This document shows, one piece after another, positions 34,779 to 42,932 of a stretch of DNA of 64,000 nucleotides. The stretch lies in assembly GCF_025821625.1 (NCBI RefSeq), contig NZ_JACKSH010000005.1, forward strand, positions 34,823 to 98,822. The letters run 5' to 3'. A program made the translations under genes and the position numbers. This DNA is from Mycolicibacterium pyrenivorans (lineage in GTDB: Bacteria; Actinomycetota; Actinomycetes; Mycobacteriales; Mycobacteriaceae). The notes beneath the pieces were generated by a model. That model was not told the DNA's origin. It ran no database searches and saw only the letters and a program-made list of their open reading frames with translations. Numbering within the stretch: the first letter of the stretch is position 1; each line of letters opens with the position of its first letter.

Positions 34779-36095
34779 GTGGATGGTGACCGGAGGATGC
34801 ACCTGGCGTGGTTCCTCGGCAACGGCTTCGGGGTGCACGACTGGAAGAGCCAGTGGCGCGGCACGGCCGCCACGGACTGGATGAACGGCGAGTTCCACGT
34901 CGACTTCATCCGCGCGCTCGAACGCGCCTGCTTCGACTACCTGATCATCGAGGACTCCGCCTACGTGCCCGACGGTTACGAGAAATCGATGCGTTACTAC
35001 CTCCAGAATGCGCGTGCGGTACCCAAACACGATCCGGCGGTACTGGCCACCGTGATGCTCAGCGCGACGCGCCGCATCGGCGTCGTACCCACCCTCGCGG
35101 TGACCGAGTACCAGCCCTACCTGCTGGCCCGGTTGGTCGCGACGCTGGACAACCTGTCCGACGGCCGGGCGGGGTGGAACATCGTGACGGGGAGCTCGGA
35201 CCGGGCGGCACAGAATTACGGCAAGCAGGGCCAGCCCGCGCACGACCTTCGCTACGAGATCGCCCAGGAGATGACCGACGCCGTCTGCGCGCTGTGGTCC
35301 TCTTGGGACGCCGACGCCGTGGTCGCGGACCTGGAGGCCGAGGTCTTCGCCGACCACACCAAGGTGCGCCCGGTGGATTTCGACGGCAGGTTCTTCCGCA
35401 GCCGGGGTCCGCTCAACACGACGCCGCCGCCGCAGGGTCGGCCTGCACTGATCCAGGCCGGTGGATCTTCTGCCGGAAGGGAATTCGCCGCCCGCAACGC
35501 GGACAGCATCATCGCCGCCGCGACGTCGGTGGAGGAGATGAAGGAGTACCGCGACGACGTCCTCGGCCGTGCGGAGGCGGCCGGGCGAGATCCCGCCGAA
35601 GTCAAAGTGCTGTTCCTGTGCACGCCGTACCTGGGTGAGACCCATGCCGAGGCGGTGGACCGCAAGAAGCGTCACGACGACGAGGTCTGGGAGAACCCCG
35701 AAGCCGGACTCGCGAGCCTGGGCTTCATCACCGACATCGACTTCTCGCCCTACGACGTCGACACCCCGCTGCGGGACCTGGCCGCAACGTTCGAGACCAA
35801 CGGACACCAGAGTTCACTGGCGGCACGTCTCGGGGATCCGGGGCGCACCCTGCGGGAGGTCGCGGCCGACACCCACGCCGTCGAGCCGGTGGGTACCCCC
35901 GCAGAGGTGGCCGACGAGCTGGGCAAGATGATCGGCGAAGTCGGCGGTGACGGCGTTCTGTTCGTGGCCGGGCCCCTCAACCGGCGGGTGGTTGCCGAGA
36001 TCGCCGACGGCCTGGTGCCGGAGCTACAGGTACGCGGGCTGGCCCGGACGTCGTACGACTCCCCGCACCTGCGCGGAAACCTGGCGAGTTTCTGA
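34779..36095 (+). CDS. NtaA/SnaA-family FMN-dependent monooxygenase F
   Basis: A 438-residue NtaA-type enzyme of the A/C/F subfamily. Marks are MHLAWFLGNGFGVHDW, TLAVTEYQPYLLARL, GRAGWNIVTGSSDRAAQNYG and QAGGSSAGREFAA. The GTG at 34779 is preferred for GAGGAGG seven bases upstream; the ATG at 34797 has GGAGG directly abutting it. The gene lies between the two GntR regulators, divergent from one and convergent with the other (four bases between stops). That makes it a candidate direct target of both. Substrate unknown. Confidence 0.92.
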   Translation: MDGDRRMHLAWFLGNGFGVHDWKSQWRGTAATDWMNGEFHVDFIRALERACFDYLIIEDSAYVPDGYEKSMRYYLQNARAVPKHDPAVLATVMLSATRRIGVVPTLAVTEYQPYLLARLVATLDNLSDGRAGWNIVTGSSDRAAQNYGKQGQPAHDLRYEIAQEMTDAVCALWSSWDADAVVADLEAEVFADHTKVRPVDFDGRFFRSRGPLNTTPPPQGRPALIQAGGSSAGREFAARNADSIIAAATSVEEMKEYRDDVLGRAEAAGRDPAEVKVLFLCTPYLGETHAEAVDRKKRHDDEVWENPEAGLASLGFITDIDFSPYDVDTPLRDLAATFETNGHQSSLAARLGDPGRTLREVAADTHAVEPVGTPAEVADELGKMIGEVGGDGVLFVAGPLNRRVVAEIADGLVPELQVRGLARTSYDSPHLRGNLASF

Positions 36096-36099
36096 AGCG

Positions 36100-36903
36100 T
36101 CACGTGGTTCGACGGGCCGTGGCGCTGAACGCGATTCGGTCACCGCGCAGCCGGAGCTGGGACAGCGCCCTTGGCTGTCCGTTCTGGTCCTCGATGACGT
36201 CCTCGAGCCAGATCAGTGGGGCGCCGACGTCGACGCCGATCAGGTCGGCGGTCTGTTCGTCGGCGGCGACGGCGCCGACGGTGGTACGGCTGGGGCCGAT
36301 GCGAATCCCGAGCTGCCGCTCCAGAATCGAGATGACGTCCTGGCCCTCCACGTCGATACCGCAGGACTGGTCCTCGCTCACAGCGATGTAGCCGACCGTC
36401 AGCCCGATCGTGAGCCCGTCGTGCATCATCAGGCTCTCGATCATCAGGACGTTCCAGTCGACCGGCAGCCGCAGGCGGTCGCGCACCAACGGCGGGCAGC
36501 CGACCGGCCGGCATTCGATCGTGCGGGATTCGACCGGGGGAGACGGTTCGCTGGAAAGCTGGGCCATCGTCTTGAGCTCATCGATGGGCAGCAACAGCGA
36601 ACCAGTGGCTCGGGTTCCGTTCTTGGGTTCGCGGGTGACCAGGCCTTCCCGGGCGAGTTGCTGTAGCACCGCCCGGACCGTGCTGCGGCTGGCCGACAGG
36701 GCGTCGGTGAGCTCCCGTTCGACGAGAAGAAGGTTCCTGCTCGTCGACATCAGGGTCGACCGCAGGAGGTCGTAGGTGCGCCGCTGCGAGTTGTTCAGCC
36801 GATCTGGGCTATGGCGCTGTCGTTGGTAGAGTACGTCGGGACGGATCGACCCGGTGTGGTGGAGCTTCGGCCTGCATGCGCCGTACGGTTCGCCCGCTGA
36901 CAC
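36100..36903 (-). CDS. GntR family regulator with UTRA-type ligand domain (2)
   Basis: A 267-residue paralogue of the regulator at 33682; both share LYQRxR, PDRLNNS, RRTYDLLRSTL and the recognition helix (SASRSTVRAVLQQLAREGLV). The C-terminal ligand domain is more diverged, which suggests different effectors. The GTG at 36903 has AAAGGAG upstream. It lies 102 bases after the RibBA-like gene on the same strand and may be co-transcribed with monooxygenase G and RibBA or start from its own promoter near the palindrome at 36951. Confidence 0.87.
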   Translation of the reverse strand: MSAGEPYGACRPKLHHTGSIRPDVLYQRQRHSPDRLNNSQRRTYDLLRSTLMSTSRNLLLVERELTDALSASRSTVRAVLQQLAREGLVTREPKNGTRATGSLLLPIDELKTMAQLSSEPSPPVESRTIECRPVGCPPLVRDRLRLPVDWNVLMIESLMMHDGLTIGLTVGYIAVSEDQSCGIDVEGQDVISILERQLGIRIGPSRTTVGAVAADEQTADLIGVDVGAPLIWLEDVIEDQNGQPRALSQLRLRGDRIAFSATARRTT

Positions 36904-36950
36904 TGTTCCGTGCTCCTTTCACCGAACCCCACCCGCACATGGAAGCAGCC

Positions 36951-36966
36951 GATTGTTAACGCAATC
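36951..36966. promoter_or_regulatory. Inverted repeat GATTG-N6-CAATC
   Basis: A 5-6-5 inverted repeat with GTTAAC in the centre, about 50 bases upstream of GntR 2. It may be an operator for that regulator or a minor promoter element. Confidence 0.35.
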
Positions 36967-37005
36967 AGCCGACGGTGATTCGTCCGGGTTACATCGCAGC
37001 CCGAA

Positions 37006-38109
37006 TCACGCAGGCAGCGGCAGGGTCTCGACAACTTCGAGACCGTAGGCGCCGAGGCCTGTCCGGTTGACCTGATGGTTCGTCAACAGGCGCATGTGCC
37101 GCACCCCGAGGTCCGCGAGGATCTGGGCACCCACTCCCTGATCGCGGGCGTCCGTGCCGCCGTGCGGGTCTGCGTGGCCACGCAGGTAGAGCACGACACC
37201 TCGGCCCTCGGCTGCGACCATCTTCATCGCGTACGACAGCTGCAGCTCGCAGTCACAGCCCTCGGAGCCGAAGACGTTGCCCATCAAGCATTCGGTGTGG
37301 ACGCGTACCAGTGTCGGCGAAACCCCTGGCTCCGCAATATCTCCCATCACCAGCGCGAGATGCTCACGGCCGTCGAGCACCGAACGGAATCCGCATGCCC
37401 GGAACACGCCGTGGTCGGTGGGCAGGCGGCTGGCCGCCTTGAACTCGACGAGCCGCTCGGTACTGCGTCGGTACGCGATCAGGTCCGACATCGTGACGAT
37501 GGGCAGCCGGTGTTCGGCGGCGAAGAGGCGCAGGCGCGACCCGCGCAGCGCCGCGCCCTCGTCGTCGACCACCTCGCAGATCACCGCGACGGGCGGTAAC
37601 CCCGCCAACCGGGCCAGGTCGACGGCCGCCTCCGTGTGTCCCGTCCGGCGAAGCACTCCTCCTTCCACTGCCCGCAACGGGAAGACGTGGCCTGGCCGGT
37701 TCAGGTCGCTCGGCGTGCTGCTGGGATCTGCGAGTATCGATATGGTCCTGGCCCGGTCAGCCGCGGAGATTCCGCTGCCGATTCCCTTGCGGGCGTTCAC
37801 CGACACCGTGTAACCGGCACCATTGGGGTCCTCGTTGAGCGCCACCATCGGTGGAAGTTGCAGCCGATCGAGGTCGGGCGCCGACATCGGGACACAGAGG
37901 ATGCCACTGGTGTGGCGCATCATGAATGCCACTCGCTCGGGCGTGGCGTACGCCGCCGAGAGCATGAGATCGCCATCGTCATAAGGGTTGTCGGCGTCGA
38001 CAATGATCACCATGCGGCCCGATCTCAGCGCCGCGACCGCAGCCGCGATCGCGGAGCCGACAGGGTCGTCGGTGCCCGAGTTGTGCAATCGCGTTTCGAT
38101 GACCGACAT
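37006..38109 (-). CDS. RibBA-like bifunctional riboflavin protein with altered active sites
   Basis: A 367-residue protein. Residues of about 15-215 match 3,4-dihydroxy-2-butanone-4-phosphate synthase (RibB) and 220-367 match GTP cyclohydrolase II (RibA), together the entry steps to riboflavin and FMN. The zinc cysteines of RibA are kept (ECLMGNVFGSEGCDC). The RibB acidic loop RENEGD reads PYDDGD, the RibA block RQEGRGIGL with about 30 following residues is missing (LYLRGHADPHGG), and LLTNNPRK reads LLTNHQVN. It is thus a divergent paralogue, possibly with one or both activities lost or changed. It starts two bases after the monooxygenase G stop, so it is made with a flavin enzyme. Confidence 0.85.
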   Translation of the reverse strand: MSVIETRLHNSGTDDPVGSAIAAAVAALRSGRMVIIVDADNPYDDGDLMLSAAYATPERVAFMMRHTSGILCVPMSAPDLDRLQLPPMVALNEDPNGAGYTVSVNARKGIGSGISAADRARTISILADPSSTPSDLNRPGHVFPLRAVEGGVLRRTGHTEAAVDLARLAGLPPVAVICEVVDDEGAALRGSRLRLFAAEHRLPIVTMSDLIAYRRSTERLVEFKAASRLPTDHGVFRACGFRSVLDGREHLALVMGDIAEPGVSPTLVRVHTECLMGNVFGSEGCDCELQLSYAMKMVAAEGRGVVLYLRGHADPHGGTDARDQGVGAQILADLGVRHMRLLTNHQVNRTGLGAYGLEVVETLPLPA

Positions 38110-38111
38110 CG

Positions 38112-39410
38112 TCAGAATTCGCGCAGGTGGTCGCGAAGCATCGTGGTGGTGTAGTCACGACGGGTCAGGTTCCGCTTCTGCAGTGCGGGAACCAGGCCGT
38201 CGGTTATCTCGGTGACATAGCGGCGGTTGAGCCGCATCACCGGACTGGTGATCAGGAAGCCGTCGCCGCCGACCTGGTCCATCACCGAGCCCATCTCCTC
38301 GGCGACCTCATCGGGCGTGCCGACGAACTCGACGTTTCCGGTCAGCCCGCTGCCGGTCACCAATTCGCGCAGGGTCTTGTCCCTACCGCGGGACATGAAG
38401 CTCTCCAGCGACCCACGTTCACCGTTGGTCGACACCTCGGGCAGCGGCTCGTCGAGATCGAACTGGGCGAAGTCGATCTCGGTGATCGACGAGATCTCGG
38501 CCAGCATGTACTCGATGTACAGCGGATCGTTGAACCAGCGCTCGCGTTTGGCCAACGCCTCCTCGTGGGTGTCCGCGACGATCGGCGAGACGAGGTAGAA
38601 CACCCTGCAGTGCTCGGGATCCCGGCCGTTGGCCGTCATCCGGGCATGGATGTCGTCGCGGTAGGCCTTCATCGCCTCGATGCCGTTGGCCGGGGCGACG
38701 ATCGTGTCGGCGTGCTGGGCGGCCAGCTCCCGACCCGGCGGTGACGCGCCGGCCTGGGCGATCGTGGGACGGTACTGCGGGGACGGCGCGGTGTTCAGCG
38801 GACCGCGTGACTTGAAGTATTTGCCCTCGAAGTCGACGGTGTGCACTTTCTTGTAGTTGGCGTACACCCCGGTGGTGTGGTCGCGTTCGACGGCGTCGGG
38901 TTCCCAAGACTCCCAGAGCTTGCTGACCAACTCCAGGTATTCACTGGCACGCACGTAGCGCTCGTCGTGTTCGTAGAGCTTCTCGAGTCCGAAGTTCTGG
39001 GCGGCGCGGTCTTCGGCGGAGGTGACGACGTTCCAGCCGAACCGGCCGCGGGCGATGTGGTCGACGGTGCTGCACAGGCGAGCCAGCAGGAACGGCGGGT
39101 AGAAACTGGTCGACATCGTGGGGACGACCCCGAGTCGGTTGGTGGCGTTGGCCATCAGCACAGCGAGGGGCACGGGGTCGTGTTTGGGGTTGACCCCGTG
39201 TTTGAGGTCGTACTCCATCGTGCCGCCATAGGCCGTCGACACCATGAGTTTGTCCTCGATGAGGACGTAGTCGAACTTCGCGCGCTCGAGGTCGCGAGCC
39301 ATCTCGACGTAGAACTCCCCGGTGAAATCGCGCGCCCCGTCGCCCCAGGTCCCGTTCCATTCGTCGGCCACAAAATTGAGGAACCACGCCAGGTGGAACT
39401 TCTTCGTCAT
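38112..39410 (-). CDS. NtaA/SnaA-family FMN-dependent monooxygenase G
   Basis: A 432-residue enzyme of the B/D/E/G subfamily on the minus strand. Marks are MTKKFHLAWFLNF, TMSTSFYPPFLLARL, GRFGWNVVTSAEDRAAQNFG and QAGASPPGRELAA. The ATG at 39410 matches the start of B, D and E. No clear ribosome site is seen, and an in-frame TTG at 39422 is possible. It is the first gene of an operon with the RibBA-like gene and perhaps GntR 2. GGCGCAAT lies 55 nt upstream, the same distance as for the FMN reductase. Confidence 0.92.
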   Translation of the reverse strand: MTKKFHLAWFLNFVADEWNGTWGDGARDFTGEFYVEMARDLERAKFDYVLIEDKLMVSTAYGGTMEYDLKHGVNPKHDPVPLAVLMANATNRLGVVPTMSTSFYPPFLLARLCSTVDHIARGRFGWNVVTSAEDRAAQNFGLEKLYEHDERYVRASEYLELVSKLWESWEPDAVERDHTTGVYANYKKVHTVDFEGKYFKSRGPLNTAPSPQYRPTIAQAGASPPGRELAAQHADTIVAPANGIEAMKAYRDDIHARMTANGRDPEHCRVFYLVSPIVADTHEEALAKRERWFNDPLYIEYMLAEISSITEIDFAQFDLDEPLPEVSTNGERGSLESFMSRGRDKTLRELVTGSGLTGNVEFVGTPDEVAEEMGSVMDQVGGDGFLITSPVMRLNRRYVTEITDGLVPALQKRNLTRRDYTTTMLRDHLREF

Positions 39411-39465
39411 GGACAAAGCCAAGTTGAGAGGCGTTACTCGGGGGTGACGTGCGGGTACCGCCGTG

Positions 39466-39473
39466 ATTGCGCC
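39466..39473 (-). promoter_or_regulatory. Island element GGCGCAAT, site 14 (minus strand)
   Basis: GGCGCAAT on the minus strand, 55 nt before monooxygenase G, overlapping the region just after the MFS stop. It is the right-most copy seen. Confidence 0.6.
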
Positions 39474-39483
39474 GCGACCGCGT

Positions 39484-40785
39484 CTAGTTCAGCGGGTGGG
39501 CCGCCTCGTCGCGGCGCATCCCGGCCGCCCACATCGCCACCGCGGCGAACACCACCGGTGCCGTGCCGGCCGCGAGGAAGATCGCCTCCATCGACACGAC
39601 CTTCGACAGCGGCCCGACGACGGCGAACGACACCGGCATGAACGCCAGCGACACGAAGAAGTCCAGGCTCGACACCCTGCCCAGCATCGCGGGCGGCACC
39701 CGGCGCTGCAGCAGCGTGCCCCAGATGACCATGCCCGCGCCGTCGGTGACGCCGACGACGAACGTCGCCGCAGCCATCAGCGAGAAGGAGGACGTGACTC
39801 CGACGACCACCAGTGGAATGGAGCCGACACTCCACATCGCCATCATCACCGACAGATAGCGGCGCGGCAGCCGTCGCGACGAGACACCCAAAGCGCCCAG
39901 CGCGCTGCCCATTCCGAAGAACGCGAGGATGAACCCGAAGGTTTGCGCGCCGTTTTCGAACCGGTCCTGCACGACGAAGGGCAGCAGCACTTCGATCGGG
40001 CCGAGCACCACCAGGACGAACATGCTCGCGAACAGCAGGGTCCACAACAGCCACGGCGTGCCCAGCACGAAGACGAAGCCGTCCCGCAGGTCCCCGAGCA
40101 ACCGCGCCCGCTGCTGATCCTGCTGCGGGGCAGCGCCTTTCACCGTCTTCCCGGCGGCCAGCAGCAACAGTAACCCGATGGCGAACAGTGCCGCCACCAC
40201 GACCGCACCCAGCGACGGGAACGTCGCACCGACGACCAGGCCGGCGACGGCCGGTCCGACGGCGCGCTGGAACACCGGTCGCACGACGCCTTCGACCCCG
40301 TTGGCCGCCAGCAGCTGCTCGGCGGGCAGAATCCGCGGCAGCAGCGCACTGTAGGCGGGGAAGAAGAACGCCGCCGCGATGCCGAGCGCGGCGGCGGCCA
40401 CCGCCATATGCCAGATCTGCAGCGCGCCAACGAGTCCGAGGACGGCGACCATCGCGACGACAAGGGTGTTGACGGCTTCGACGACGATGATGATCCCGCG
40501 TTGGCTGAGACGGTCGGCGGCCAGACCGCCGACCAACACGAACGCGACCAGACCCACGCCGAGGCAGGTTGCCACCAACGACAGCGACGTGGGGTCGTTG
40601 TCGAGCTCGATCACCTGAAGCGCCATCACCACGGCCCACATGCCCTCGGCGAAGATCGACAGCGACACCGCCGCGATCAGCAGCCGGTACTCGCGGGACC
40701 GGAACGGGGCGAGCACCCGCCAGCGGCCGGGGGCCACCGGCTGCTGGAGGTCGAATTGCGTGCTCACCAACAGATGGTCGCGCAC
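39484..40785 (-). CDS. MFS transporter (EntS-like)
   Basis: A 433-residue MFS protein with about twelve hydrophobic segments and motif LVGGLAADRLSQRG after segment 2, similar to enterobactin-exporter-like members. It lies upstream of monooxygenase G on the same strand but has no GGCGYAAT element before it. It may therefore belong to the conserved flank rather than to the island. The GTG at 40785 is the first start; GTG at about 40767 (VSTQFDL) is possible, and neither has a clear ribosome site. Confidence 0.85.
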   Translation of the reverse strand: MRDHLLVSTQFDLQQPVAPGRWRVLAPFRSREYRLLIAAVSLSIFAEGMWAVVMALQVIELDNDPTSLSLVATCLGVGLVAFVLVGGLAADRLSQRGIIIVVEAVNTLVVAMVAVLGLVGALQIWHMAVAAAALGIAAAFFFPAYSALLPRILPAEQLLAANGVEGVVRPVFQRAVGPAVAGLVVGATFPSLGAVVVAALFAIGLLLLLAAGKTVKGAAPQQDQQRARLLGDLRDGFVFVLGTPWLLWTLLFASMFVLVVLGPIEVLLPFVVQDRFENGAQTFGFILAFFGMGSALGALGVSSRRLPRRYLSVMMAMWSVGSIPLVVVGVTSSFSLMAAATFVVGVTDGAGMVIWGTLLQRRVPPAMLGRVSSLDFFVSLAFMPVSFAVVGPLSKVVSMEAIFLAAGTAPVVFAAVAMWAAGMRRDEAAHPLN

Positions 40786-40860
40786 GCGCGACGGCCGAGT
40801 CGAACGATTTTTCGGTGCCGCCGGTCAATCTGGCGATGACCCACTACACGGAAACCGCTG

Positions 40861-41682
40861 TCAGGAGTCGGTGAAGTTCGCGGCCCTGCGCTGCTGGAAC
40901 GCCTTGGTGCCCTCGGCGAAGTCGTCGGATTTCAGCAGGATCAACTGGCCCGCCGTCTCGCGCTCGAGCGCGGCCTCCAGCTCGGTCAGGGTGGCGGCGT
41001 TGATCGCGTCCTTGGTCTTCCGCAACGCCACCGCGGGGCCCGCCACCAGCGTGGCGATCACCTTGTCGACCTCGGCGTCGAACTCCTCGACCGGGTGCAC
41101 CGAGCTCACCAGGCCCCAGTCGTAGGCTTCGTGAGCCGAGATGCGTTCGGCCAGCAGCGCCATCCGCATCGCCCGGATGCGCCCCACCGCAGCCGCGATC
41201 AGGGCGGAAGCCCCACCGTCGGGCATCAACCCGATCCTGGTGAACGCCAGCATGAAAAATGCCCTCTCCGAGGCGATTACGACGTCACAGGCCAGGGCCA
41301 GCGACACACCCACGCCCGCCGCGGCGCCCTGTACGACGGCCACCGATGGCTGTGGCAGGTGCGCGATCGCGCGGATGCAGCGGTTCGCCCCGTCCAGCAC
41401 GTCGGTCGGGGGCCCCGCCGCGCCGGGGTTAGCGTGGTCTTCCTCGCTGATTCCTGCGCCCGAGCAGAAGCCGCGGCCCGCCCCGCCGATGCGCACCACC
41501 CGGACCCGCGGGTCGCCCGCGGCGCGTTCCAGCGTCGCCGCGAACGTCTGCAGCATCGGTGCCGTGAGCGAGTTCAGGCTGTTCGGCCGATTGAGGGTGA
41601 CGGTGAGGACGCCTTCGTCGAGGCTCACGGTGAGGTCGTCGATGCCTTCGTAGACGTCGGTGCTCGGGTCGGTGGTGGTCAT
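40861..41682 (-). CDS. Enoyl-CoA hydratase/isomerase family protein lacking the hydratase glutamates
   Basis: A 273-residue crotonase-fold protein. Oxyanion-hole segments are FCSGAGISEED and QGAAAGVGVSLALACD. The two glutamates of hydratases are absent (VSLALA and MLAFTRIGL instead of CELA and PEI types), whereas Asp in LMPDGGAS is kept, as in PaaG-like isomerases. An isomerase or other activity is more likely than hydration. The ATG at 41682 follows AAGGGGAC. It is divergent from mcr and corresponds by position to M. tuberculosis Rv1142c (EchA10), from memory. A 16-bp palindrome lies between the two genes. Confidence 0.87.
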   Translation of the reverse strand: MTTTDPSTDVYEGIDDLTVSLDEGVLTVTLNRPNSLNSLTAPMLQTFAATLERAAGDPRVRVVRIGGAGRGFCSGAGISEEDHANPGAAGPPTDVLDGANRCIRAIAHLPQPSVAVVQGAAAGVGVSLALACDVVIASERAFFMLAFTRIGLMPDGGASALIAAAVGRIRAMRMALLAERISAHEAYDWGLVSSVHPVEEFDAEVDKVIATLVAGPAVALRKTKDAINAATLTELEAALERETAGQLILLKSDDFAEGTKAFQQRRAANFTDS

Positions 41683-41736
41683 GAATGTCCCCTTCATTGG
41701 GGGCCTTCCGGACTGCTGAAGCCCCGTGGCCGGTCG

Positions 41737-41752
41737 ACTTGGTTATACAAGT
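41737..41752. promoter_or_regulatory. Palindrome ACTTG-N6-CAAGT in the divergent echA/mcr promoter region
   Basis: ACTTGGTTATACAAGT is a 5-6-5 inverted repeat. It overlaps the mcr promoter, whose probable -10 box TAAGCT follows at 41752. It is placed to control both divergent lipid genes; the regulator is unknown. Confidence 0.5.
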
Positions 41753-41800
41753 AAGCTATGTCGCGGTCAACCGAGCGATACTCATGAAGGGCGGTCAGGC

Positions 41801-42895
41801 ATGGCTGGACCACTACAGGGACTTCGAGTTGTGGAGCTGGCCGGTATCGGCCCCGGACCCCATGCGGCAATGATTCTCGGCGACCTCGGTGCCGACGTCG
41901 TCCGCATCGAACGGCCAGGTAAGGGCCCCGGACCGGCGACCAAACCCGGTGGCGACTACCTGCTGCGCAACCGCCGGTCGGTGGCGGCGAACCTGAAGAG
42001 CGAAGAGGACCGCGGCATGGTGCTGCGGCTCATCGCCAAGGCCGACGTGCTGATCGAAGGCTTTCGGCCCGGGGTCACCGAACGTCTGGGCCTCGGTCCG
42101 CAGGACTGCGCCAAAGTCAACGAGAAGCTGATCTACGCCCGGATGACCGGCTGGGGTCAGGACGGCCCGCGTGCCCAGCAGGCCGGGCACGACATCAACT
42201 ACATCTCGCTCAACGGCGCGCTGCACGCCATCGGCCGGGCCGGCGAACGCCCGGTGCCCCCGCTGAACCTCGTCGGTGACTTCGGCGGCGGCTCGATGTT
42301 CCTTCTCGTCGGGGTGCTCTCGGCCCTGTACGAACGGGAGCGGTCCGGCAAGGGGCAGGTCGTCGACGCCGCGATGGTCGACGGTTCCAGCGTGCTGTCG
42401 ATGATGATGTGGGCGTTCCGCGGCATGGGCATGTGGAGCGACGAGCGCGGCGTGAACATGCTCGACACCGGCGCGCCGTACTACGACACCTACACCTGCG
42501 CCGACGGCCGCTACGTCGCGGTCGGGGCGATCGAGCCGCAGTTCTACGCCCAGTTGCTCTCGGGTCTCGGGCTGGACGTGGCCGACCTGCCCGACCAGAA
42601 CGACATGAGCCGGTGGCCGGAGTTGAAGGCGCGGTTCACCGAAGCCTTCGCGGCGAAGGACCGGGACCACTGGGCCGAGGTCTTCGCCGGCACCGACGCC
42701 TGCGTCACGCCCGTGCTGTCGTTCGCCGAAGTCGAGTCCGAACCGCACAACACCGAGCGCGACACGTTCTACCGCGAGAACGGCTACCTGTACCCGGCGC
42801 CCGCGCCGCGGTTCTCGCGCAGCGCGCCGGCAGCCCCCACGCCTCCCGGCGTACCTGGCGCGGACACCGAAGCTGTTCTGCAGGAATGGGTTTGA
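41801..42895 (+). CDS. mcr: Alpha-methylacyl-CoA racemase (family III CoA-transferase fold)
   Basis: A 364-residue CaiB/BaiF-fold enzyme very similar to M. tuberculosis Mcr (Rv1143). That enzyme interconverts 2R and 2S 2-methylacyl-CoAs so that branched fatty acids and sterol side chains can be beta-oxidised. The catalytic His is in [13 protein letters not shown] and the Asp in [11 protein letters not shown]; the glycine-rich N-terminus [13 protein letters not shown] is also kept. The ATG at 41801 has AAGGGCGG upstream. It is followed by a 3-hydroxyacyl-CoA-dehydrogenase-like SDR, as in M. tuberculosis, so the pair likely works in methyl-branched acyl-CoA breakdown. Confidence 0.95.
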   Translation: MAGPLQGLRVVELAGIGPGPHAAMILGDLGADVVRIERPGKGPGPATKPGGDYLLRNRRSVAANLKSEEDRGMVLRLIAKADVLIEGFRPGVTERLGLGPQDCAKVNEKLIYARMTGWGQDGPRAQQAGHDINYISLNGALHAIGRAGERPVPPLNLVGDFGGGSMFLLVGVLSALYERERSGKGQVVDAAMVDGSSVLSMMMWAFRGMGMWSDERGVNMLDTGAPYYDTYTCADGRYVAVGAIEPQFYAQLLSGLGLDVADLPDQNDMSRWPELKARFTEAFAAKDRDHWAEVFAGTDACVTPVLSFAEVESEPHNTERDTFYRENGYLYPAPAPRFSRSAPAAPTPPGVPGADTEAVLQEWV

Positions 42896-42932
42896 CCCCG
42901 CTTTTTGATTCAGGAATGAAAGGACAAGATCT

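Noticed and set aside
7796..39473. The island element as operator of the two GntR proteins
   Set aside because: GGCGYAAT is not palindromic and is absent from the GntR upstream regions where autoregulation would be expected; kept as an element of unknown factor.
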